64,000 bases of DNA. It comes from Glycine soja. Taxonomy: Eukaryota > Streptophyta > Magnoliopsida > Fabales > Fabaceae. The DNA is taken from the NCBI RefSeq assembly GCF_004193775.1, contig NC_041006.1, positions 20,024,817-20,088,816 of the forward strand, read 5' to 3'. The notes beneath the pieces were generated by a model. That model made no database searches and was not told the origin of the DNA. It was given only the letters and a program-made list of their open reading frames with translations. Position 1 is the stretch's first letter. Each line of letters starts with the position of its first letter. The translations under genes were made by a program, and so were the position numbers. This document shows, piece after piece, positions 1 through 10,116 of this stretch.

Positions 1-1129
1 GTTCTGGTCGCCCAATGGCAGCAGTCAGTACATCTTGACGTCCATGGGCGACAAAGGAACCCTGTGAGGCCTGCCCCTCCAATGAATCCTGTAAAGAACA
101 CATTTATTGGTTTACTCAATCACACAATAAACATAAATAATTGCAATTAATAATTGAAAGTAACTTACAATCTTCTCAACAATTTCCTTTACTGCCTCAG
201 ACGTCATTTGCCCAGTTTTCTTGGTATGGGCCATCTTCCACTTCATGTGTCGTCTGATTGGAGATGGAGGATCAATCACGGTGTCAGTGCTTCCGTATTA
301 AGCAGCTTCCTCCAGTTTTTTCTTTCTCTTCTAACCCATCAACTTGTTTTCTAAATATTCATAACCCCCACGAGACAACACGTGAGGGGTAGTGTTTTGT
401 TTCTGGATGGCCTGTGCCTTCTTTCGTACATCCTGTACAAATTAAACATTATTGGAAGTTATCATTACAATGTATAACAATAAGTCAATTTATAGTTTAA
501 AACAATGAAAATCACAAACTTACCTCCCACGAAGGGTCTTTGTGGGTTTGAAAAAATTGGGCCCACTTCTCCTTGCTAATGTCGTACTTTTCGCATACAG
601 TGTCGTTGACACTTTCCTTGTCAGCTACAAGTGCCCATTTCAATGTCAAATCAGACTTAAATTGTCTCCACCGCTCTCTCACAATCTGAAGTATTTTCTT
701 TTTTGTCCTCAGATCACATGCTTCAGGGATATCAAATTCAACCTGACAAATAGAAAATTACATTCTATTGTTACTAAATTACAATTTGATTGTCAATCAA
801 CAAAATGCAACATTTGACTAAAATACTTGAATATCCTCCTATATCAAATCCTTCTGAGCAGTAGGGACTTGTTTCCAATTCTCATATGTGACATCAACCT
901 TATCACGCGTTATGATCCCCAAATATGTTCTTAACTTCTTTTTGTGGGGACCATCGGCTTTCCTAGTTGCAGGATCGACATGGATCAGCGGTCTCTCTGC
1001 CCTAACTGGTCTAGTCGCCAATGATCTTAGTCATGTGGCTTTTCTTGTTCGCTTCAAGGTAGATGGCGACTGTGATGTTGCACCAGTAGGAGGAGGAGGA
1101 GGAGGAGGAAAGCTGGGTGGTGTAGCCAT
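1..1129 (-). pseudogene. CACTA second gene, Ptta/En/Spm plant transposase family (partial)
   Basis: Four exons can be read on the minus strand: 1129-827, 742-524, 432-169 and 88-1, continuing off the window. All junctions have GT/AG borders except the off-window one, and the phases agree. The N-terminus is proline-rich (PSFPPPPPPT). It is followed by the family segment with RPLIHVDP and YLGIITRDKVDVTYENW. Exon 2 holds IVRERWRQFKSDLT and KEKWAQFFQTHKDPSWE. The last visible exon ends at IGRP, a conserved end block of plant Ptta/En/Spm proteins. In-frame stops in exons 1 and 3 mark it as a pseudogene. The family role is DNA binding in CACTA transposition. The assignment rests on remembered family motifs. 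Confidence 0.75.
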
Positions 1130-1240
1130 TTGTCTGTAAAGAAAAAGACATTAGTTAATTAACAATTTAACATTATCACAAAACTAAATAACTTATGTAA
1201 ATGAATGGACTGAAATGAAATACATAATAAGAAAATTACA

Positions 1241-1658
1241 TTAGACGATGTTAATTAATTCTTCCTCATCATGATCATTACGATTAGCATGAACGTCATC
1301 AGCTTGTTCTTCTCTGATGATGTTAGGCGACATTTGTGTGGAAAAAGGACTAACATAAGTATCAATGTATGAATCATCATCTTCAACATTAACACCAATT
1401 GTTTTCCCGTGTAGAACCATTGACCACCTTTCATCACAAGGGTCTTGAACATAAAATACTTGTTTAGCTTGTTCTGTCATGATGAAAGGGTCATTCTGGT
1501 AAACGAGTTTCTTTTGATCTACCAACGTAAATCCTACATCATCGGTCCGCACACCGGTGTTGTTGTCAACCCATTTACATTTGAAAATACATACAGTAAA
1601 TTTGACATAGTAAAACTCCCAAATTTCTTCAATGAAACCAAAGTAAGGGATGGAAGCT
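1241..1658 (-). pseudogene. TNP2 transposase, C-terminal part (DUF4216-like), split by insertion
   Basis: On the minus strand, 1658-1241 is an open frame that continues the transposase interrupted at 12680. Across the join the protein reads from NPRVA into SIPYFGFIEEIWEF without a frame change, if one AAGCT copy is removed. It contains KCKWVDNNTGVRTDDVGFT and VFYVQDPCDERW, typical of the DUF4216 domain at the end of plant TNP2 proteins. Its tail is acidic (HDEEELINIV). The second CACTA gene starts about 110 bases downstream. Confidence 0.8.
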
Positions 1659-3013
1659 AGTTAGTCGCCTTATACGACTAACTTTTGTATAGAAAACATT
1701 TTCCAAAACTTGTATAGTTCCCCAATTTATGGTTATTTTGTAGTGATTTTTGTAAATAAATTTTGTTTTATGGATAAAGCTATCTCTAGAATATGTCCAT
1801 TGGATTTAATGATGAAATACGTGCAATTTCAGGTGAAAAAGAGGCTAAGCCGTGAAGTGCCAAAAGTGACAGTTGAGCTTAGCTCATCAGTGGGCTAAGC
1901 GCACATCCACCGCTAAGCGTAGCTTCAGTGCACTTAGCACGAAGAAGAATCTGGCAGGGCATCAATATCAAGGCCGCACGCTAAGCGCAGCAGGTGCCTT
2001 CAGCCAGGCTCAGCGCACGACTGACGCTAAGCCCGAATCCACTTACTTGCGCTAAGCACGAGGGTGGCGCTAAGCGCAACGTCACGAATTTAGAGCATAT
2101 TTAAAGCCTGCCTTATGCAGATTTAGGTTATAGACTTTAAGCATATGGTTGGCACAGATCCCAGAGCATACCACAGTGCCTATTTTGGGAAAAGAGCCCT
2201 AGAGGTAGCAAGAGGAGCAACTTTTGCAGAGATATCTAGGTTTCATAAGCTTATTATTGTTAGGGTTTCTTCTGTAATGGCTAGCTAAACACCCTAGTTG
2301 GGAATTTCTAATGAACAGCTGATGTAAATACCTAATATCTAATTGATTATGTTTTCTGTATTTGATGTTTCCTTCAATGCTTAATGTTAAGCAGAATCGA
2401 AACTTAGTCTTACAAGAAGGATCTGCGAATTAAGTTTTGGTTTTAATTATGTTGTTACAATAATGTTGTTTAGTCTAGGCCTAGTCTTACAAGAGGGATC
2501 TGCGGATGAAACTCAGTTTAAGTTAGTCTAAACCTAAGAAGGCTGTCTCAATTGGGCCTAGTCTAACAAGAGGAATCTGAGGACGAAGCTTGGATTGATT
2601 CGATTTGATGAGAGATCGAGGTTTAGTAATTTAGGCTACAACATATAACACAAGAGCATGATTGATTAGAGAAATATATTTTTATGCATCAGCTTGTTTG
2701 TTAGAAAGACCCAACATTTCTACCTAGTGCTGTCACTTTTACTTACCTTGCATTTTATAGTTTTTAGCATATAGATTTAGTTTAAATTCTGTTTGAAATT
2801 ATCAATCATACATGTTCTCTCAACAATGCTTCATTTCTGAACTTAACTCAGGCTAACATTAGTTCCCTATGTTCGATACTCAGATTTATCCATTTTAATT
2901 TTTAAATACTTGACGATCCGGTGCACTTTCCAGCAAACCGGATTTCCCTTGAATATATTTGTATGAAGAAAAAGTGGAACAAAAAAAAAAGTAACTGAAG
3001 GGGAAATCCAACA
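1659..3013 (+). repeat. 5' LTR of the 1659-12679 element
   Basis: It aligns with 10117-12679 once the 10678-11781 solo LTR is removed. The first bases form a small hairpin (TTAGTCG, 7-base loop, CGACTAA). Many GCTAAGC/GCTTAGC motifs lie at 1840-2070. A TATA-like CATATTTAAAG at about 2095 is a plausible promoter. It ends GAAATCCAACA. The two LTRs differ by scattered substitutions and small indels, including a stretch near 2390 present only in the 3' copy (about 11967-12059). Confidence 0.85.
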
Positions 3014-3022
3014 AAGTATTTA

Positions 3023-3040
3023 TGGCGTCGTTGTCGGGGA
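3023..3040 (+). other. Primer-binding site
   Basis: TGGCGTCGTTGTCGGGGA lies 9 bases after the 5' LTR. It differs at two C-to-T positions from the TGGCGCCGTTGCCGGGGA form that I recall in Athila/Calypso-type plant gypsy elements (tRNA-Asp type). Assignment to that tRNA is from memory. Confidence 0.75.
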
Positions 3041-3186
3041 ACTAAGCTGGTAGTAGAGTTTAGTTTAGTTGTGTAGCATTGATTTATTTTTTCTTTCTTT
3101 GATTTATTGATTCTTTTGACTAACATAGTAGCTTTAGCACATTCATTGTTCTTTTGAATTGGATAACTGTTGTTCTGTTTTCTTGT

Positions 3187-5751
3187 ATGCAAAGAAGATC
3201 TACTGTAGGTGATTTGAACCCCATTGATTTGGAGATTAATGCCACTTGTAGAAGGCCTAATCGATAGAGAATTAGAAATTTTTTGCAGGATTTAGAAGCA
3301 GCAGCAATTCTAGAGGAAGAACCTCAATCTTCTGAGGCATCTTCTAGTTTTCCTATTGCAGGACATTCTCATTTTGATCCTATCGAAGACCACATCATGG
3401 CTGAAGAGCCAAGAAGAGTCACCCTGGAAGATTATTCAAGTTCTAATGTGCCACAATTTTTCACCAGCATTGCTCAACCAGAAGTTCAAGCACAAACCAT
3501 TACATATCCACCATCATTGATTTAGCTAATTCAGAATAATCTGTTTTATGGTTTACCAAATGAAGATCCTTATGCACACTTAGCCACCTATATAGAGATA
3601 TGCAATACTATTAGGTTGGCTGGAGTGCCTGAAGATGCAATTCGATTGAGCTTGTTTTCATTTTCTTTATCGGGAAAAGCTAAGAGGTGGCTTCATTCAT
3701 TTAAAGGCAATAGTCTTAAGACATGGGATGAGGTTGTGGAGAAATTTCTCAAGAAATATTTTTCTAAGTCTAAGATTGTAGAAGGCAAGGCCGCCATCTC
3801 TTCTTTTCACCAATTTCCCGATGAATCTTTGAGTGAGGCCTTGGAAAGATTTTGTGGTTTATTGAGAAAGACTCCCACTCATGGATTCTCAGAATCAATA
3901 CAGCTCAACATTTTTATAGATGGGTTAAGACCACAGTCCAAGCAGTTATTGGACGCTTCTACAGGTGGGAAAATCAAATTGAAGACCCCTGAAGAAGCCA
4001 TGGATCTCATTGAAAATATGGCTGCAAGTGACATTGCTATTTTGAGAGATAGAGCTCACATTCCTACTAAAAAGAGTTTATTGGAGCTAACCTCCCAAGA
4101 TGCATTGTTGGCACAAAATAAGTTGTTGTCTAAGCAACTTGAGGCATTGACTGAAACACTAAGTAAGTTGCCAACTCAAATTCATTCTGCACATACTTCA
4201 CATGCTTCTGTTTTGCAGGTTGCAGGATGTACCATATGTGGGGGAGCTCATGAATCTGGATGTTGTATCCCTATTGATGAACAAACCACTCATGAAGTCA
4301 ATTACATGGGAAATCAGCCCATAAACAATTTTAATGCAGGAGGATTTTCTGGATTCCAACATCGCCAACAATACAATCAATAGCAGGGACAATGGAGGAA
4401 CCACCCTGGAAATCAATTCAATAGAGATCAAGGTGGACCATCCTCAAGGCCACAACAACAAGGGCCTAGTCTCTATGATCGCACAACAAAGCTGGAAGAG
4501 ACTCTAGCTCAGTTCATGTAGGTTTCTATTTCCAACCAGAAGAGCACAGAGTCTGCCATAAAGAATCTAGAGGTCCAAGTGGGACAGCTTGCGAAGTAAT
4601 TGGCAGATAGATCATCAAGCAGTTTTATAGCTAATACAGAGAAAAATCCCAAGGAGGAGTGTAAAGCTATGATGACTAGAAGCAGAATGGCAATCCATGT
4701 GGATGAGAGTGAAGCTGAGAAGAAGATGCAGGAACATAAACAACAGCGGACACCTAAGCCAGCACTTGAACCCGTTTCTGATTTTGTAGAACTTGAAGAG
4801 ATTAATGAGGAAGTTGAAGATGATAAGGAAGAAGAGACACCAATAAAAGAGAAAGAAAAAGAAAGAATAAAAGAAGAAGAAAAAGAAAAAGAAAAAAAGT
4901 TGAAAAATGAAAAACAAAAAGGCAAAGTTGTTAATGATGAGATGAGGAGAGGCAAGAGTGAGGCAAACAATGAAAAGAAGAAGGATACCACTCCAAATGA
5001 AGGCAAGGAAGTACCTTATCCTTTGGTACCTTCTCGGAAAGAGAAAGAAAGACATTTGGCCAGATTTCTTGATATCTTCAAGAAACTGGAAATTACTTTA
5101 CCCTTTGGAGAAGCACTTCAACAAATGTCCCTGTATGCCAAATTTTTAAAAGATATGCTAAAAAAGAAGAACCGGTACATCCATAGTGACAGAATTATGG
5201 TGGAAGGCAATTGTAGTGTTGTGATTCAACGCATTCTTCCACCTAAGCACAAAGATCCTAGAGTTGTCACGGTATCGTGTTCCATTGGTGAGGTTGTTGA
5301 AGGAAAAGCTCTCATAGACCTGGGAGCTTGTATCAACTTAATGCCTCTCTCCATGTGCCGGCGACTTGGAGAGCTTGAGATAATACCTACACGCATGACC
5401 CTCCAGTTAGCTAATCGCTCCATCATAAGACCGTATGGAGTGATTAAAGATGTTTTGGTGAAGGTGAAACACATTATATTTCCAGCTGATTTTGTGGTGA
5501 TAGACATAGAAGAGGATGCTGATATTCCTCTCATTCTTGGCCGCCCATTTATGTCTACTGCAAGTTATGTAGTAGATATGGGAAAGAAGATGTTGCACAT
5601 GGGAATAGAAGATCAGAAAATCAGCTTTGATCTATTTCATGAAGATAAAGAGCCACTTGACCGGAATGTCTGTTTTAAAGTTCATGTGATGGAGGAAAGG
5701 AGACCTGAGAAGAAGGTCCTTGAAGTGGGAACTTTATTGGATCCTGGATAA
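3187..5751 (+). pseudogene. Gag-protease polyprotein, one frame with five stops
   Basis: From ATG 3187 to TAA 5749-5751 there is one continuous reading frame of 855 codons, with stops only at 3265, 3523, 4381, 4519 and 4597. Retrotransposon gag domain: about codons 110-290 (AKRWLHSFKGNSLKTWDEVV, KFLKKYFS, SLSEALERFCGLLRKTPTHG). A cysteine/histidine patch, CTICGGAHESGCC, lies near codon 345. A lysine/glutamate-rich linker follows at 4770-4990. The retropepsin-like domain is near codons 690-830, with LIDLGACINLMPLSMCRRLG (catalytic D; Cys where Ser is usual) and IPLILGRPF. The frame ends after the protease with no RT fused. Each stop is one C-to-T change from a glutamine codon. Confidence 0.85.
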
Positions 5752-7458
5752 CAGGATGTTGCGTCAAGCGAGTGACATTAAAGAAGCACTTACTGGGACG
5801 CAATCCAGCTTTTCTTTCCCTTCTCTATCTTCATTTTATTTCTTGCATGTAGTTAGGACATCTTGCTTGTGATTGTGATTTATTTCAGCCTGTTTAGTAA
5901 TGAACAAAAAGGTTTTTCAAATTATGTGTGAAGAGATAAACAGAAAATGACTTAGAAAAATTTTCAGATTGCTTATCTGCTAAGCGCAAACCTTGCGCTA
6001 AGCGCCATCTCTTCACGTGCTAAGCCAAGCTTGCTCACACTAAGCGCAAAGACCCCTTATTGATTGGCTGAATGGTTCAGCTAAGTGCACATCGCTGCGC
6101 TAAGCCCAACATCTTCACTGTAAGTTGCACCTTAAGCAGTGGGCTTTGCGTGGATGATGCGCTAAGCGCCACTTCCTCTCTGTGAAAATTTATTATAGCT
6201 GCTCTAAGCGCGCCATCCTGTGCTAAGCTCTAGATTCATTCTGTAAGTTGAGCTTTCAAGCTGGGCTTAGCGGGAAAGGATGCGCTAAGTGTCAACATCA
6301 TTCTGTTTTGAAATCATTGGAAGTGTGCTTAGTGCAGGAAGTGGCGCTAAGCCTGAATCACTCACTGTAAGTAAAAGCTTGATGTTATGCTAAGCCTCGC
6401 ATCTCAAGCTAAGCACATATTGCAGAATGGTTTTTGGTGTTGTAGAAAGCGCTAAGCGCCACCTGTCGCGCTAAGCCCCAAATGCTTATGGGACTTTACA
6501 ACTTCAAGTTGGGCTTAGCGCGAGGGTTGGCTAAGCGCTAGTGTTTTAAACTCAAATGTCACATTGGCACGCTAAGCGCGCCATACAAATTTTAGTTTTT
6601 AAAAAGCAAAGGCAGAGGCACTTGGGTTGCTACCTTTGTACCCAAACCTCTGCACCTTCTCATCTTTGAGCATTCTTTTACTTTCTACTACGTGTGTACT
6701 GCTCCTCTGCATCATTTTTGCTTCCTTTCAAAGACAATCCAAATTAGTTAGCATACTTCCATTTTTACTTTTCATGTTTCAAACCTTAGGATAGTTGATT
6801 TATGGTTTTCGTGACTAGTATTGTTGTTAAGTAAGTTACTTAGTTTTAGGGTTTAGGTATTTTAGGACTTTAGGTAGTTTAGAAGCCCATTAGGGGCAAT
6901 GTGGCTGAAAGGGGTGAAAACCCCTGTGTGAATTTATGGGAATTGTGATGAACGTGCTAAGCGCGCCTGCTGCACTTAGCCTGTTCATCGCAACTGTTAA
7001 TTTTTTTAGGAGTTTTGATGATCGCGCTAAGCGGACCATGTCGCGCTAAGCGCGTTTGTCGTGGCTGTTGAACCAAAATGATGCAAAGGCTAAGCGCGCC
7101 TGTGCGTTAAGCGTCAACAGTATACTGAGATACTCATAGTAGTTCAGGCGCTAAGCCCAACTTGCTAAGCTAAGCGCCACTTAGGTTTTGTTTCTTTACC
7201 TTTGTAATAAGGCTAAGCGCGCCTGTGCGCTAAGCTTGAGTGTCTTTCTGTTGAGGCTGAGCTAAGCGCCAACATGCTGTGCTAAGCTCCAGTCCTCTAC
7301 TGTTTCTAAAATTGTAGACTTAGGCTAACCATAGCTGTGCACTAAGCCTATTCTGCAGAAAAAAAATGTTTTTTGTGTCTTCGAGCTAAGCGCCAGCTTG
7401 CTGCGCTTAGCGCTTGAGTAAAATTTCTAGGTTTTTGTAAGTTTTACCAAAAAGGAAT
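5752..7458 (+). repeat. Non-coding spacer rich in GCTAAGCGC motifs
   Basis: No credible reading frame. The stretch from about 5970 to 7420 carries dozens of copies or near copies of GCGCTAAGC and its complement GCTTAGCGC, mostly 15-60 bases apart in unrelated sequence. The same motif occurs in this element's LTRs, in the solo LTR at 25070-26499 and in the LTR-like block at 37629-38473. It occupies the place where an autonomous relative would carry reverse transcriptase and integrase. Confidence 0.75.
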
Positions 7459-8727
7459 GTGGTAATCCATTATACAGAGTTTGATGAGTTCAAGGAGGAA
7501 CTCGAGAGACGCCATTGGGACGAGGATTTGACTGACTTTCTGGATGGCAACATTCATGTTGCCATTGTAAAAGAATTCTATGCAAACCTCTATGACCCCG
7601 ATGACAAATCACCTAAGCAGGTCAGGGTGAGAGGTCATCTGATTAAGTTTGATGAGGATACTCTTAACACATTCTTGAAGACTCCTATAGTGTTGGAAGA
7701 GGGGGAGAACTTGTGCACATACTCTAGATTTGCACTCCTGAGGCCTGATCCTCAGGAGTTAGCTGCTAAGCTTTGTATCCCAGGGAGGGGATTCGAGCTT
7801 AATGTTGATGGGCGGCCTTTGAAGATTCTGAGGAAAAACATGACCACTCTTGCTCAGACTTGGAGCATTCTTTCCTTTTCTAACCTCATCCCCACTTCCC
7901 ACACTTTTGATGTAACTCTTGACAGAGCCAAACTTATTTATGGCATCATCATGAAGATGGACATAAATATGGGGTACCTCATCTCCCACCAGATCTCCCT
8001 CATAGCACAACATGACACATCCAGACTAGGATTCCCTGCCTTGATCACAGCTTTATGTAAGGCTAGGGGAGTTTAGTCAGATTCGAGGTCCTTAGAGAGC
8101 CTGAGTCCTGCCATTAATTTGGCATATATTAAGAAGAACTGTTGGAATCTTGATGATCCAACAGTAACTTTCAGAGGACCCAAGAAGGCCAGGGGTAAGA
8201 GATCTGAGGCCCCTTCTACTTCAGCACCATCAGAAGCACCAACACCCTCTTCTTCTCCAGTACCCCCCTTTTCATCCACTCAGATTCTAGTTATTCCTCC
8301 AGCACCTCTACATATGCCATTCCCAGCTCCTTTATCTGCAGGTCCATCAACTTTTATTTTTACACCACAGATGTTGCACTCCATGCTCCAGAGCATCCAC
8401 AGGGGGTAGTCCATTATCATGCAGAGCCTTCAGGGCTTGGGCTTGCCCTCCATTATGAGCATGGAGGAGTTTGAGGCTCAGGTGACCTAGCCAGGAGACT
8501 AGCCCACTTCTTCTGGAGGGGGTGGGGCCTCTACAACCCAGGAGCCTATGACTGAGGAGCCACCAGCACCAGCACCAGTACCAGTAGCAACAGAGGAGGA
8601 GACTACTCTAGACCAGACCCAACCATCTTCACCAGTTGCGAAGCCTGAGCAGCTTATACAGGATTCAACAGTAACTCCAGCACTAGATCTTAATGAAGAC
8701 CAGCCACATGAGGAGCAGGATGTTTAA
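7459..8727 (+). pseudogene. Plant transposon-protein domain ORF (Transposase_32-like), four stops
   Basis: One frame from about 7459 to TAA 8725-8727, broken only by TAG at 8074, 8407, 8488 and 8500. The first 205 codons (YTEFDEFKEELERRHWDE, VKEFYANLYDP, VRVRGHLIKFDEDTLNTFL, MGYLISHQISLIAQ) look like the 'putative plant transposon protein' domain found in legume gypsy elements. The rest is a low-complexity tail rich in Pro, Ser, Ala and Glu, ending DLNEDQPHEEQDV. The function of the domain is not established. The first in-frame codon is GTG, so the true start is uncertain. All four stops fit CAG to TAG. The domain name is from memory. Confidence 0.7.
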
Positions 8728-10101
8728 ATTTTTGCATTCTGAACACTTTAGTTTATTTTTAGTTATTCTATGATTTATTTCATTTAAATTTTAGCTTTTA
8801 TGTTTCAGTTCTTTAAATTTCAGCATTTAAATTTCAGTAGTGTAGTTGTTTGTTTGCTTGTACAAAAAGCTTGATTGAACAATGAATTGGTTGAACTTTG
8901 TATGTAGTGGCTTGTTTGGTATGAAATGAGTGTTTGAAAATGATTTGATTGGGAAAATGTATGAATTGAATGGATTGGGATGATTAGATGATTGTTTTGA
9001 TCAAGCTTGCAGTCATTAGAAGAGAATGAGCATGTGATTGGAAGTATGTCTGAAAATGTTAGTTGGTTGTCAGATTGATTGTGAAGGAATGCATTAACCG
9101 TATCCCGGTGAGAGTGTGATCTTTAAATTTTGAGAGAAACAACTATCATTTAGTACTGATTTTTGCGTGAATCTCTGAAGTATGGACTGGATGCATGAAT
9201 TTGAGGATGATGAATGCCATGTTTGATTATGAATAGCCACTTAGCCAAAAAGCTGACCATATGTTTGAATGAATTATCCCTTGCACCCAGTTTGAGCTGA
9301 ATGAATTTATTGATTGATTGAACCTGGAGCCTATTCAGTTGTATCTTCTGCTACCTTATTTTAGGTTGTAGGAGAGCATCATCCACAAAAGCTAGGTTCA
9401 AAGCAAATTTGTCCCAAATTTGGGGGAGGCACTGGGTAACGATTGAAATGGTCAAAGAAAATAGTATACACACACTGTTTATGTATATAATGTTTTATGT
9501 GTTAAAAAAAACTGTAAGTACAAATAAAATGAATAAGTGTGTATGCTGCAAAATAATGAAAGCTAAGTGCCTAAATAAAGGGCGAGTATGGGATAGGAAT
9601 GAATGAAAAAGGTGAAGGTTTATCTATGGATAATGCTCTCCTAGAACCTAAGCTTTTGAATCCTAGAAAAACCATGATTTGTTGGAAGCCTAACCCCATT
9701 ACAAGCCTAGAAAATCCTTCAGATTCAATTTTGTGTGTTCATTGCTGTATGATATGAGATGAAATGCAAAAGTTGGAACTTGTGTTAGTTGTTTATGATG
9801 GAATAAGCCTAAACACGTGAGCTTAAGTGAAACAATGACTATGAGGTTTTGGTTGATGATCCTTCCTTGATTTCTGTCATGCTTACTAGCTTATTTCAGT
9901 TGTGACTCTAATGCTTATGCTCCTATCTTTGAAAAGTTGCATGCTTGTGAGAAGTGATTGATTTAAGCATTCCATAATATTCAGTTCATATGGTTGAATT
10001 CCTTTATGAATCAGAAACCATTTTCTTTCGATTGACCACTGTCTTTGTCACTTGAGGACAAGTGAACTGTTCTTCCTTTGCTTGAGGACAAGCAAAACTG
10101 T
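8728..10101 (+). other. Non-coding 3' internal region of LTR element
   Basis: No supported gene. AT-rich, with runs built on TGAATTGATTG. Short direct repeats of CTTGAGGACAAG lie just before the polypurine tract at 10050-10095. Confidence 0.6.
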
Positions 10102-10116
10102 AAATTTGGGGGAGTT
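10102..10116 (+). other. Polypurine tract
   Basis: AAATTTGGGGGAGTT directly precedes the TG start of the 3' LTR. It is the expected priming site for plus-strand DNA synthesis. Confidence 0.8.

Noticed and set aside
4509..5055. Minus-strand hydrophobic frames opposite 4600-5055
   Set aside because: They are the complement of the lysine/glutamate-rich linker of the gag-protease frame, which gives phenylalanine/serine runs. The plus strand has the real domains.
7759..8279. Minus-strand frames opposite the plant transposon-protein ORF
   Set aside because: Shadows of the plus frame 7459-8727, which is continuous apart from TAG stops.
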